From assembly GCF_014651635.1 (NCBI RefSeq), contig NZ_BMXG01000009.1, positions 62,001 through 126,000 of the forward strand: a DNA stretch of 64,000 bases. Reading direction: 5' to 3'. The position numbers and the translations under genes are program-made. A model generated the notes under the pieces. The model did not search any database. It had not been told where the DNA came from and saw nothing but the letters and a program-made list of their open reading frames with translations. This DNA comes from Cerasicoccus arenae. Its GTDB lineage: Bacteria > Verrucomicrobiota > Verrucomicrobiia > Opitutales > Cerasicoccaceae. Shown in pieces: positions 35,537 to 46,292 of this stretch (positions are counted from its first letter, which is position 1; each line of letters opens with the position of its first letter).

Positions 35537-36661
35537 TTAGGCGCGAGGCACGGTTTTCAGGATGTGCTCGATCAACGATTCAGAGGTAATCCCCTCGCTT
35601 TGCGCCTGGAAATTCGGCGAAATACGGTGACGCATAACTGGCAAAGCAACGGCGGCAACATCGTCGCAACTCACGTAGAAGTTACCATGGAGCAGTGCGT
35701 AGGCCTTGGCAGCGGCGATCAAACTGATGCTCGCGCGAGGGCCAGCCCCCCAGCCAAGGTATTTCCTCGCCCAATCATCTTTAATGGACAGGTCTTTTGA
35801 GGCACGCGTCATGCGGACAATCTTTTCAGCGTAGGAAAAAACATGGTCGGCGACAGGCACGCGCTTAACCGTCTTCTGAAGCTGCAAAATGGTCTCCTCG
35901 TCAAGGATCGCGTGAACCTCCTCGCTGGAGGGGCTGGAAGCACGCTTCATGATTTCGATTTCCTCGTCGGTGTCGGGGTAATCGACATTGATCAAGAACA
36001 TGAAACGGTCCAACTGCGCTTCTGGCAGCGTATAGGTGCCTTCTTGGTCGAGCGGGTTCTGTGTGGCCAGTACGAAAAATGGGCTGGGCAGCTTATGAAC
36101 GGTCCCACCAACAGTCACCTGACGCTCTTGCATCGCTTCGAGCAACGCAGCCTGCGTCTTGGGGGGGGTTCGGTTAATTTCGTCCGCCAGCACAATATTC
36201 GCGAAAATCGGGCCGTGCATGAAGCGGAAGTTGCGCTCACCCGTTTCGGGGTTTGTCGCCATGATCTCGGTGCCAGTGATGTCGGACGGCATCAAGTCCG
36301 GCGTGAACTGCACGCGCTTAAAGGAAAGATGGAGCGTTTGGGCGAGTGTCGAGATTAACAAGGTCTTCGCCAGCCCCGGCACGCCGACCAGCAGCGCGTG
36401 GTTCTTGGTGAAGATCGCCATAAGCACCTGGTCGATCACATCTTCCTGACCAACAATGACCTTGGCCAATTCCTGCTTAATGGCACCATAGCCATTGCGG
36501 AGGACTTCCAACGCCTCCATATCTTCGTCCGTCGCCTGCTGCATTGCCGCCTCAGCGTAGGCGGCCTCATCAATTGCCGCGGGCTCTTCGTATTGAACTT
36601 CTTCGGTTTCTTCCCAAACAGGTTCATTTTCGGAGCCAATTTCATCAGAATGTCTAGCCAT
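35537..36661 (-). CDS. MoxR-family AAA+ ATPase
   Basis: A 374-aa MoxR ATPase, first gene of the 13-gene operon. After an acidic N-terminal region (residues 10-50) the AAA+ domain carries Walker A GVPGLAKT (93-100), Walker B IVLADEINRTPP (156-167), sensor motif FFVLATQNPLDQEGTYTLPEAQLDRFMF and the MoxR C-terminal helical lid. MoxR proteins chaperone the insertion of metal or assembly of VWA-containing complexes; the VWA genes downstream are the probable clients. A C8 tract (36161-36168) codes Pro-Pro in the Walker B region. Confidence 0.93.
   Translation of the reverse strand: MARHSDEIGSENEPVWEETEEVQYEEPAAIDEAAYAEAAMQQATDEDMEALEVLRNGYGAIKQELAKVIVGQEDVIDQVLMAIFTKNHALLVGVPGLAKTLLISTLAQTLHLSFKRVQFTPDLMPSDITGTEIMATNPETGERNFRFMHGPIFANIVLADEINRTPPKTQAALLEAMQERQVTVGGTVHKLPSPFFVLATQNPLDQEGTYTLPEAQLDRFMFLINVDYPDTDEEIEIMKRASSPSSEEVHAILDEETILQLQKTVKRVPVADHVFSYAEKIVRMTRASKDLSIKDDWARKYLGWGAGPRASISLIAAAKAYALLHGNFYVSCDDVAAVALPVMRHRISPNFQAQSEGITSESLIEHILKTVPRA
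36161..36168 (-). repeat. In-frame C8 tract in moxR
   Basis: Eight G on the plus strand, coding ACC CCC CCC (Thr-Pro-Pro) immediately after the Walker B motif. Confidence 0.85.
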
Positions 36662-36791
36662 GGGGTACTATTAGTTAAACGTTAATCAAAGCGATAAGTA
36701 GTCAGTGTCATAAACCCAATACGGTCAAGCAGCGTTTATATCACTTGATAGACCCGTCTGCTAAGCTCTAAAATAGATCTGCCTCAAATCA

Positions 36792-36803
36792 GCAACTAGT
36801 TGC
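36792..36803. promoter_or_regulatory. GCAACTAGTTGC palindrome between moxR and the PEGA gene
   Basis: A perfect 12-bp palindrome in the 247-nt divergent region, 131-142 nt upstream of the MoxR start and 106-117 nt upstream of the PEGA gene start. The same sequence occurs at 53643, with variants at 50761, 53772 and 58523. Which side it controls is unknown. Confidence 0.6.
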
Positions 36804-36908
36804 GAAAGATTATGGCGATACTTTGCCCAATTTCGAATCGGTGGCCGGAAAGTAAATGGTGAGTAATTTGCCTTTGAAACGAAGGGGAAGTTGATTACGC
36901 TGTAATTC

Positions 36909-38021
36909 ATGCGGACATCGTTTTTTCGTTTTCTAAGTCTCTGTTTACTCAGCCTCGCCACCACGACCTTCGGACAAACCGAAGGGCGGCGAACTGCTGT
37001 CTTTGTCAACAACTTGGCTGGGGTCGAGCTAGCCGACAAAGCCAATGCTCTGGAGTCCCTGCTCGCGGCAAATCTCAATGGACAAGGCTTCTCCGTCATC
37101 AGCCGACAGGAGGTGGCCAATTCACTGGAGAACGACCCTGCCCAGACCAATCTAGGCCGCGCACTGGCGTCGAGTTCCTCCGCGCTGCGGCTCGCGCAGA
37201 CGCTGGATGCTGATTACCTGCTAGTGGCCAACCTAGTCTCCTTCGGCAGCAAACAAATTGCCTATCGCGGGTATGACGTTGCCACGGCCAACACCACCTA
37301 TGTCCTTCGCGTATCCTATGGCCTACTGGAAGCCAGTGGCGGCGCAGGGCTGGTTGGCGAAGAAATCACCGTCTCCGAAATGCTTCGCCAGGATGAGAGC
37401 ATCAACATTGTGGACACCGACCTGCTCAACGGGCTGATTACCCAAGCCGCCGCGCTCATTGCCAAGAATGCCCGCGAGGAAGCCCAACTCGGCAATATTC
37501 CCGTCGCTCCCGCACTCGCAGCGCCAGTTAGTTTCGCCATCACCCCTCGCCTTCAGGACATCGCACTGCCCAACGTCATTATCGACGAAAACAACGTCGT
37601 CACCCTGACCGCCGAGAAGTTTCCCATCGAGGCAACCGGAGTGGACATTGAGCTAGACGGCGTGGTCTTAGGGAGCGCGCCAGGCACCTTCACCGCCCGC
37701 CCTGGCCTGCACCAACTTCGCCTGACCCGCGACGGCTTCGTCTCCTGGGAGCGCAACGTGAACCTCTACGACGGCTTCGTCCTCGTCGCGCAATTGAACT
37801 TTTCCGCTGATGGCCAGCAACAATGGCAGGAGCTCTCCGGCTTCCTCCAAGAACTGCAAACCGGTCGCGAACTCAATGACGCCGAAGCTGAGAAACTCCG
37901 CGGCGAAGCCGAAGCGCTGCGCCAGAGCGGTTTCCGCGTAGACACCAATCAAGCGCCGTCGTTCATCTATGAGAACAGCCTCTGGGGGAACCCATTTCCC
38001 GTTCCCATGGTCAATGAGTAA
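36909..38021 (+). CDS. Secreted PEGA-domain protein, CsgG/LpoB-like N-terminal domain
   Basis: A 370-aa exported protein (signal peptide ending TTTFGQT). Residues 25-195 follow the pattern of CsgG/LpoB-type proteins that report on the state of a bound partner (RRTAVFVNNLAGVELADKANALESLLAANL, ADYLLVANLVSFG). A PEGA beta domain is at about 240-300 (VTLTAEKFPIEATGVDIELDGVVLG...GLHQLRLTRDGFVSWERNV). The C-terminus is acidic and helical. It heads a plus-strand unit with the DUF4177-like and second CsgG-like gene, at 22- and 27-nt spacings. Function inferred as envelope protein; no catalytic motif. Confidence 0.65.
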   Translation: MRTSFFRFLSLCLLSLATTTFGQTEGRRTAVFVNNLAGVELADKANALESLLAANLNGQGFSVISRQEVANSLENDPAQTNLGRALASSSSALRLAQTLDADYLLVANLVSFGSKQIAYRGYDVATANTTYVLRVSYGLLEASGGAGLVGEEITVSEMLRQDESINIVDTDLLNGLITQAAALIAKNAREEAQLGNIPVAPALAAPVSFAITPRLQDIALPNVIIDENNVVTLTAEKFPIEATGVDIELDGVVLGSAPGTFTARPGLHQLRLTRDGFVSWERNVNLYDGFVLVAQLNFSADGQQQWQELSGFLQELQTGRELNDAEAEKLRGEAEALRQSGFRVDTNQAPSFIYENSLWGNPFPVPMVNE

Positions 38022-38043
38022 TCATACATAACGATAAGCCACC

Positions 38044-38361
38044 ATGAAACTGTTTCCCATCTTTCTGATTTCAATAGCCAGCACGCTCCTCTTCGCCCAA
38101 GAAGAGTATCCAATCCCAGTTTCGTCTTACCACGAACCGATCCAACGAACCAGAGAGGTACCGACCAAGTGGGAATATAAGATTGTTCAAAATCAGATGA
38201 CTGAGGAATCCATGAATGCTTTGGGTGAGCAGGGATGGGAACTCGTCAGTTTATCAGTCACAGAATCCAGTTCAGCCAGGGGGAATAGTCTCCTATACAA
38301 CTATGTCTTCAAACGGCAAAAAAACACCCTGTTACTTCGAAAAAGAGTAACAGCCGAATAA
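38044..38361 (+). CDS. Small secreted DUF4177-like protein
   Basis: A 105-aa protein with a signal peptide (STLLFAQEEY). The sequence WEYKIVQNQMTEESMNALGEQGWELVSL is typical of DUF4177, followed by NYVFKRQ. The start context CCACCATGAAACT is the same as that of the next gene at 38389, the two possibly sharing a translation signal. Part of the plus-strand unit with the PEGA and CsgG-like genes. Function unknown. Confidence 0.7.
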   Translation: MKLFPIFLISIASTLLFAQEEYPIPVSSYHEPIQRTREVPTKWEYKIVQNQMTEESMNALGEQGWELVSLSVTESSSARGNSLLYNYVFKRQKNTLLLRKRVTAE

Positions 38362-38388
38362 ATTCGCCCCTTCCATCGTTTAACCACC

Positions 38389-39261
38389 ATGAAACTCGCT
38401 CTATCCGCCCTCGCCTTCCTCAGTCTCGCTCTCACCACGCAGGCGGACAAGCCCACACTGGCCATCACACCGGTAAATGTCTCGCCCGCCGTCGCCCAGT
38501 CCAAAGCCAACCCAGATGAAAAGGTGGCTCTACCACAAGTCGTCGAGGCACTCCAAGGCCAGCTCATCAACGCATTCGGGCAGACAGGCAAATTCACTGT
38601 CGTCAGTCGGACGGACCTCCCCCCTGTCATCTCAGAGCAAGTCCTTGGGCAATCCGGCAACCTCGACTCAAGCAGCGCCGCCAAACAGGGTAAAATCGCT
38701 GGCGCGAGCTACGTGCTCGTCGTCGGCATTGACTTTTTTAACCTCTACACCGAGCGCGCTAATTTTGCCTCCATTGCCCGATCACAGGTGAGCAGTATCC
38801 TGCGAATCAATGCAGTGTCTCGCCTCTATGACGCCACCACCGGCGCGCTAATCGCCAGCGACAGCACCACCGTCAACGACCAAGACTTCCAGCAGTACTT
38901 TGCCTTTGCTGAACGCGAAGGGAATCTGGAGACCGTCGTCTATCTCCAAGCCGCGCGAGCTCTTGCCGAGCAAATCGCCACCAATCTGACCAACGACCTC
39001 TACCCAGCCAAAGTCGTCGCTAAATCGGGCAAACAGATCACCATCAATCAGGGCTCGGCCAACGGTCTTACCTTCGATAATTCCCTAGTCGTTTACGCCG
39101 TTGGTGCCCCCATGACGGACCCCGACACCGGGGCCGCGCTTGGTCAGGAAGAAATCTTACTTGGCTATGCGGACCTCGTCCGTATCGACGAACGCACCTC
39201 CATTGCAATGCTCAAGGAAGACAACGGCGTCGAGCGCGGTCACATCGTCCGCTTTGAATAG
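38389..39261 (+). CDS. Secreted CsgG-like (curli-assembly-type) protein
   Basis: A 290-aa exported protein (signal peptide ending TTQADK) with the CsgG-like pattern: GQLINAFGQTGKFTVVSRTDLPPVISEQ, GASYVLVVGIDFFNLY, RLYDATTGALIASDST. The C-terminal quarter is a beta-rich extension with a GSANGLTFDNSLVVYAVG motif. It is the last gene of the plus-strand trio and stops 18 nt from the pyruvate kinase stop (convergent). No lipobox is present, unlike true CsgG, so an outer-membrane pore role is unlikely. Confidence 0.65.
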   Translation: MKLALSALAFLSLALTTQADKPTLAITPVNVSPAVAQSKANPDEKVALPQVVEALQGQLINAFGQTGKFTVVSRTDLPPVISEQVLGQSGNLDSSSAAKQGKIAGASYVLVVGIDFFNLYTERANFASIARSQVSSILRINAVSRLYDATTGALIASDSTTVNDQDFQQYFAFAEREGNLETVVYLQAARALAEQIATNLTNDLYPAKVVAKSGKQITINQGSANGLTFDNSLVVYAVGAPMTDPDTGAALGQEEILLGYADLVRIDERTSIAMLKEDNGVERGHIVRFE

Positions 39262-39279
39262 CCCCCCCTGGGCCCTAAA

Positions 39280-40713
39280 TTAGTGCACTTGGCGCATTTG
39301 GACAGAGTCGATGGAGCGCTCCCCAACGATAACATTGGTGATGACAACCATCCAATCCCCCGGTGCAGCCCAGCGGAAACGGCTGTTTTTGAGCCGCTCG
39401 AAGCTGTTCAAAATCGTAGTTTCCGTGTTGTCAGAGAATTCCATTAAAAATGGCTCGACCCCGCGCAGCAACAGCATTTGCTTAAAGAGCAGCGGCTCGT
39501 CGGTGAAGCAGAATATGGGGCTGTAGCCTGGTCGTAGGGCACTGAGCACCTCCGCAAGATACCCCTTGCGCGAGAAGACGATAATGCCAGCATTGAGATC
39601 CTGCGCCAATTGAGTCGATGCTTTCAGCATTTGAGCTTTGGGCGTCTTAAGCTGCACTTCAGGCATCAACGGATCGTTGCGTAGTTCCCGCTCAATCTGG
39701 CGAGCAATACGATCCATCACCTCGACGCATTCCGCCGGATAGTTGCCGGTGGTGGTCTCTCCCGAAAGCATGATGGCGTCCGCCTTTTCAAAGACGGCAT
39801 TGGCAATGTCGGAAACTTCTGCCCGAGTAGGCAACGGGTTTTCGATCATGGATTCCAGCATATGCGTAGCAATGATCACTGGCTTTTTCTGCTCAATACA
39901 CTTTTTAACGATCCGACGCTGAATGACCGGTAATTGTTCGTAAGGGCACTCGATACCCAGATCGCCACGGGCAACCATAACGGCGTCTGACGCGGTCACA
40001 ATGCTGTCCAGATTGCTAATCGCCGTCTGGTCCTCAATCTTTGCGATGATGCGTGCCTGTGAACCCAGCGACGCCAAATGACGGCGCAAGATGTCTAAGT
40101 CTTCTGCCTCACGGACAAAGGATAAGGCAAAGAAATCGACCCCTTCCTCAACGCCCAAGGCAATGTCGGCCCGGTCTTTATCCGTCAACGCAGGCAGACT
40201 GATCTGTGTGCCCGGCAAATTAATATGGCGGCGGTTTCCCATGGGGCCAGGAATGACCACTTCGCAGCGTACACGATCTTCCAGCACTTCCAAAATCTTC
40301 ATCCGCACTAAGCCACTGTCGACGAGTAATGTCCCGCCGGGGCTCACATCATCGACGAACTTTGGGTAATTGACTGTAACGCCACGAATCCCCTCCTCCA
40401 GATTATCGAAAATGTTACCCTTGACCAAAAAGTCGAACCGCTCTCCCGCCTCAAGCATGATTTTCTCCGGCAGATCGCCAGTGCGAATCTCCGGTCCCTT
40501 AACGTCCATCATGATGGCGATGTGCCGATTGACGCGTTCACAGACCTCACGAACACGGCGGATAGAATTACGGGTCCACTCGTGACTGGCGTGTGCCATA
40601 TTGAGCCGACAGACGTCCACTCGGGCATGGATAAGTTCTTCGAGCCGCTCCTCGCTTTCGCTGGCAGGCCCGAGGGTGAAGACGATTTTCGTATGTCGAT
40701 AGCTGATGTTCAT
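39280..40713 (-). CDS. pyk: Pyruvate kinase
   Basis: A 477-aa pyruvate kinase, the final ATP-yielding step of glycolysis (PEP + ADP to pyruvate + ATP). The diagnostic segments are all present: TKIVFTLGPAS at the N-terminus, MDVKGPEIRTG, KIEDQTAISNLDSI, MVARGDLGIE and SGETTTGNYP. Barrel, B and C domains are all represented and the length is normal. It is monocistronic, divergent from the CBS-hybrid kinase gene 247 nt away. Confidence 0.95.
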   Translation of the reverse strand: MNISYRHTKIVFTLGPASESEERLEELIHARVDVCRLNMAHASHEWTRNSIRRVREVCERVNRHIAIMMDVKGPEIRTGDLPEKIMLEAGERFDFLVKGNIFDNLEEGIRGVTVNYPKFVDDVSPGGTLLVDSGLVRMKILEVLEDRVRCEVVIPGPMGNRRHINLPGTQISLPALTDKDRADIALGVEEGVDFFALSFVREAEDLDILRRHLASLGSQARIIAKIEDQTAISNLDSIVTASDAVMVARGDLGIECPYEQLPVIQRRIVKKCIEQKKPVIIATHMLESMIENPLPTRAEVSDIANAVFEKADAIMLSGETTTGNYPAECVEVMDRIARQIERELRNDPLMPEVQLKTPKAQMLKASTQLAQDLNAGIIVFSRKGYLAEVLSALRPGYSPIFCFTDEPLLFKQMLLLRGVEPFLMEFSDNTETTILNSFERLKNSRFRWAAPGDWMVVITNVIVGERSIDSVQMRQVH

Positions 40714-40960
40714 AGGCAGACGCGTTTGGGTTGCATGGTTCTAAAGCATGCAATGCGCCAACTGCCAGCCAAGATTCAAGCCCACCAACATAGATTCAGT
40801 AATTGTGCCCACAAAAGAAGGAAATGTTTACCCTGGCGTAACAGGCAGGCTAGACATTTGGTTGGCAATTTTTAATAGCTATGGCAATTTATGCGCTGTA
40901 ATTTCAGTGTAGAAAGCAGGCAATGTCTGCTTATCCACCCACATTTTTTCTAATTTCCCA

Positions 40961-43072
<2,112 letters not shown>

Positions 43073-43241
43073 AATCAGCTCAGATCATTACCTCAATGCC
43101 TGCAGGGTATCTGCGAATCCTCGCCACTTCATTTTTTACGGATAAAAAGATCAATGGACACTCATTCAGGAGTATAGTATTTCCTAACTTCGTCCTTGAC
43201 CAGCAAAGCCCAAAATGATGTTTGTTTCAGCTTTACTGGAT

Positions 43242-43317
43242 GCCGGGCTAGCTCAGTTGGTAGAGCAGCTCATTCGTAATGAGCAGGTCGACGGTTCGAA
43301 TCCGTTGCCCGGCTCCA
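43242..43317 (+). tRNA. tRNA-Thr (anticodon CGT)
   Basis: A 76-nt cloverleaf. The acceptor stem pairs GCCGGGC (43242-43248) with GCCCGGC (43307-43313); the discriminator is T and CCA is encoded (43315-43317). The anticodon stem GCTCA/TGAGC encloses the loop TTCGTAA, giving anticodon CGT (reads ACG). The T-arm contains GGTTCGAATCC. Confidence 0.95.
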
Positions 43318-43343
43318 CTAAATAGCCCCCCGAAACCCGCATC

Positions 43344-43377
43344 AGCCCGCACGCCTAAACGCACCGCGGGCTTTTTT
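43344..43377 (+). terminator. Rho-independent terminator after tRNA-Thr
   Basis: A 7-bp stem AGCCCGC (43344-43350) / GCGGGCT (43366-43372) with a 15-nt loop and six T (43372-43377), 27 nt after the tRNA. Confidence 0.85.
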
Positions 43378-43397
43378 ATGCCCTAAGCCTTATCCAA

Positions 43398-43405
43398 GGG
43401 GGGGG
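43398..43405. repeat. G8 tract between tRNA terminator and PEP-CTERM gene
   Basis: Eight G immediately beyond the stop codon of the minus-strand PEP-CTERM gene (stop at 43407) and 20 nt after the tRNA terminator's T run. Confidence 0.9.
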
Positions 43406-43406
43406 C

Positions 43407-44144
43407 TTATGTGCTTTGACGGCGACGCCAGATCATTACGCCGCTGAGGATCAATACTGCCATGCCCGCTGCTGTCGATCCTGGCTCAGGAACAAAGTTG
43501 ATCTGGCCAGTACTGCTGAAAGTCGCTGGGTCGACCCCTGAGAGTGAATTAAAGTCATTGGCAACAAAATCGAGGTCAAACGTGCCGCCAGTCAATATCG
43601 CGATTTCATCCATAAAGGCTTGACCAGCAACGGAATTGGCAGTCAAAACTGCAGATCCAGAACCGACTGCACTGGGGTCCGCATTATTCGGCACTTCAAT
43701 GAGGAACTCGGTGATATAGCCAGTGGCCCACTCAACGCCATTGTATGAAAATGTCAAATTAGTTGGTGCCGTAAGACCAAGATCGTCGTAACGATAATCT
43801 TCGTAACCGGGCGATGCTGGGCCAGGAGACTGCGTCACTGAGTCGCCCACTCCTACACCAAGTAGATCCATCGGACCAAAACTCCAAGTCAACAATGTGA
43901 TATCTAGGCCACCACCGCCCGGATCAAATAGGCTGAAACCCGTTTGAGTAGCACCAGATGCGCCACTCTCACTCGGAGCGCCCGCATAGTCGTTGATAAT
44001 CTCTTTGAACATCACCGTTGGGCCGACCCAAGCTGGGCCACTTCCATCGTTTACGTTGGTGATCCCGTCCGTGTAGGTAATGAATGCAGCCGACGCTGAT
44101 AGCGAAGATAAACAGATGAAGCAGGTAGTTAGCAGTGTTTTCAT
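43407..44144 (-). CDS. PEP-CTERM secreted protein
   Basis: A 245-aa secreted protein with an N-terminal signal peptide (LSASAAF) and a PEP-CTERM tail: FVPEPGST, a hydrophobic helix (AAGMAVLILSGVMIW) and RRRQ. PEP-CTERM proteins are processed by exosortase and typically associate with exopolysaccharide. The middle domain is beta-rich and acidic without a recognised family. No exosortase gene is in the window. Confidence 0.85.
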   Translation of the reverse strand: MKTLLTTCFICLSSLSASAAFITYTDGITNVNDGSGPAWVGPTVMFKEIINDYAGAPSESGASGATQTGFSLFDPGGGGLDITLLTWSFGPMDLLGVGVGDSVTQSPGPASPGYEDYRYDDLGLTAPTNLTFSYNGVEWATGYITEFLIEVPNNADPSAVGSGSAVLTANSVAGQAFMDEIAILTGGTFDLDFVANDFNSLSGVDPATFSSTGQINFVPEPGSTAAGMAVLILSGVMIWRRRQST

Positions 44145-44238
44145 GGTGCCAAGACGTATAAGGAATACACTCCATCAAGACAAGGTTTTTATACTAGATT
44201 TTATAAATATGCCCAGCTAAGTCCCTTTGCTTTCCACA

Positions 44239-45000
44239 TTATTTGCGTTGCCCACTCAGATGCACCATAAGCAACATGCCACTCAGGATTATGCCCGGCA
44301 ACAAGACCAACCAAGGAGCATTCGTCAGGTAGGCTTGATTCTGCCTGAGCATGGCCCCGAGCTCGGGGAAATCCGGATCGCCAATTACACCCAAAAACGC
44401 CAGCCCGCTCAACTCTAACGCGCTCAGTGCAAAAACCAACCGTGCCAGTGCAACAACGTCAGGCATGAGATTCGGCCAAAGCGTCCAACGAAAGAGTTTC
44501 CATCCCGTCACTCCCAGCGCGGAACTCGCCTCAACATAAGCCATGCGGCGCTGCTCGCGCCACGTTACCCGCAGTTGGCGATAGCTGACCGGTGTGTTAC
44601 CCAGCGCGACCGCGAGCACTACCGTGCCGCCAGCTGGTGGCAGGAACATCAGTAGGATCAGACTCAAAAAAACAACAGGAAATCCCAGCCAAACTGCTGC
44701 CACCAAGGGGATCAGTGTGCGGCCTATTATGGGGACTTTCTCTTCAATTACAAGCATCATCGAAGCCACAGCAAAATTCAAAACTAAAGCAATCAGGCTA
44801 AGCGCGACAGTGTTACCCAAGCCTCGCCAGAGCCGGCTAAGTACATCGCGGCCCAAGCCATCAATACCGAGCAAATGCGGCGGACTAAAGCCTCCCAAGC
44901 GCAGTTCGCGGAAGTCTTGTGCCAAAGGATCGTATGGCGTCCATAGGAGACCCAGAGCTGCGATCAGCGCCACGCACACCAGCAGCCAATTAATGCGCAT
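44239..45000 (-). CDS. Oligopeptide-type ABC transporter permease (DppC-like)
   Basis: A 253-aa polytopic permease of the DppC/OppC type: an N-terminal helix, YDPLAQDFRELRLGGFSPPHLLGIDGLGRDVLSRLWRG motif, then five more helices including the EAA-type loop region (EASSALGVTGWKLFRWTLWPNL). I choose ATG 45000 because a GGAGGT Shine-Dalgarno (45006-45011) is correctly spaced; an adjacent ATG at 45003 is less well placed. Its start overlaps the DppB-like gene stop by 11 nt. No ATPase or binding protein accompanies it here. Confidence 0.85.
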   Translation of the reverse strand: MRINWLLVCVALIAALGLLWTPYDPLAQDFRELRLGGFSPPHLLGIDGLGRDVLSRLWRGLGNTVALSLIALVLNFAVASMMLVIEEKVPIIGRTLIPLVAAVWLGFPVVFLSLILLMFLPPAGGTVVLAVALGNTPVSYRQLRVTWREQRRMAYVEASSALGVTGWKLFRWTLWPNLMPDVVALARLVFALSALELSGLAFLGVIGDPDFPELGAMLRQNQAYLTNAPWLVLLPGIILSGMLLMVHLSGQRK

Positions 45001-46009
45001 CATCGACCTCCGAATTTGCCAGTTGCGGGTTAAGGGCAACAGCTAAAAGTTCAGCGCCCCAAACCACCACAAAAATTAAAAACATCACGAACAGCAGCGC
45101 ATACTGAATAACAAAAACATCTCGGTCGAGCACTGCACCAACAAGGTACCGGCCCATCCCCGGCCAAGCGAACACAGTCTCAGTCAACACCGAACCACCC
45201 AACAACAGGCCAAAGCTCGTTCCCAAAGCGATAATCAACGGAGCTCCGAGCAGCCGTAAACCATGCCTGAGCCAGATGGCCGCGTGGGAAAGCCCCTTGG
45301 CCCGCAAAGCAATAACCAACCGCTGCCAGCGTGGCTCGTGCAACCGTGCACGCAACAATCCGCTAACCACTGCTGCCGGAAAAAATGACAGGCAAAACGC
45401 TGGTAACGCTAAATGATGCAGCGCCGAAACAAGTGCCGCACCATCCCCCGATCGAATTGAGTCGATAACTAAAAAGCCCGTACCACTCGGCCGATCGAGC
45501 ATAAAGTTGAATTGCCCCGAGACCGGAAACGCCCCACACCAGACGGCCCCCACGATGATCATCAGAAGACCGAGCCAGAAGATCGGCACGGTGAGGCCCA
45601 GTGCCCCGAGTACCGCGGGCATTTTTTTCGCCCAGCCCCATGGTAACGCCTCCCCCAAAAGTGTCGTCGCCAAGCCCATCAGCGTCCCGAGAACCAGCGC
45701 AATAAGGCTAAGTTCCAAGGTTGCGGGTAGTCGATTGGAGACCTCATCAGCAACAGGCCTCTGGTTAAGAATGCTCGCCCCCCAATCGCCTCTCAGGAAG
45801 TTGCCAAGGTAGTTCAGGTATTGAGTGCGCCAAGGCAAGTCCAGACCGAGCGCCGTTTCGATCTCCCTTGTTCGCTCGGGGTCTGGTGCTTTTTGCGCGA
45901 GCAGCACTCCATCGCCCAACGCCAACCGTGATGCGCCAAACAGCAAAGCACTCGCCGTCAGAAACAGCGCCAGCAACAGCAAAGACTTGCGCAGCACGTA
46001 AGCGACCAT
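44990..46009 (-). CDS. Oligopeptide-type ABC transporter permease (DppB-like)
   Basis: A 339-aa permease from ATG 46009 (MVAYVLRKSLLLLAL; a GTG at 46030 is an alternative). Six transmembrane helices with DppB signatures: LGLDLPWRTQYLNYLGNFLRGDWGASILNQRPV and VLTETVFAWPGMGRYLVGAVLDRDVFVIQYALL. It overlaps the next permease gene by 11 nt, so the pair is a heterodimeric permease. The ligand is unknown; partners may be elsewhere. Confidence 0.88.
   Translation of the reverse strand: MVAYVLRKSLLLLALFLTASALLFGASRLALGDGVLLAQKAPDPERTREIETALGLDLPWRTQYLNYLGNFLRGDWGASILNQRPVADEVSNRLPATLELSLIALVLGTLMGLATTLLGEALPWGWAKKMPAVLGALGLTVPIFWLGLLMIIVGAVWCGAFPVSGQFNFMLDRPSGTGFLVIDSIRSGDGAALVSALHHLALPAFCLSFFPAAVVSGLLRARLHEPRWQRLVIALRAKGLSHAAIWLRHGLRLLGAPLIIALGTSFGLLLGGSVLTETVFAWPGMGRYLVGAVLDRDVFVIQYALLFVMFLIFVVVWGAELLAVALNPQLANSEVDDAH
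45006..45011 (-). promoter_or_regulatory. Strong Shine-Dalgarno (GGAGGT) before the second permease
   Basis: GGAGGT on the minus strand lies 5 nt upstream of ATG 45000. Most other starts in the window show no comparable site, which decides between the two tandem ATGs here. Confidence 0.75.
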
Positions 46010-46068
46010 CTCGCTATGCCAACCGCGCACGTCTCCTTGTCAAGCCAGCGTCCCGCTAAATCGGAGAG

Positions 46069-46087
46069 AATTCCACATTCTGGAATT
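46069..46087 (-). promoter_or_regulatory. AATTCCA-N5-TGGAATT inverted repeat upstream of the permease pair
   Basis: A perfect 7-bp inverted repeat with 5-nt spacer, 60-78 nt upstream of ATG 46009, in the position expected for an operator of the permease operon. The binding protein is unknown. Confidence 0.5.
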
Positions 46088-46127
46088 TAAAAGCGGGATC
46101 AAAATAATGCAGAGCAGGGTCAGCTTA

Positions 46128-46138
46128 GGGGGGGGGGG
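46128..46138. repeat. G11 tract upstream of the permease pair
   Basis: Eleven G (plus strand) between the 248-aa protein stop and the permease inverted repeat, about 120 nt before the first permease start. It could tune promoter spacing by slippage. Confidence 0.9.
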
Positions 46139-46292
46139 AGCTGGCAATAGCGACCGATGGCTTCGGGCATAAAGACGATGTGCAGCTGGGCAACAGGCGA
46201 TCAAATTAGCATTGAGCATACAAATCCGCCACAACAAAAGAATAGCCATCAACTAAAACTTTTCCGAGGATGATTAACTCGGATACCTACAG

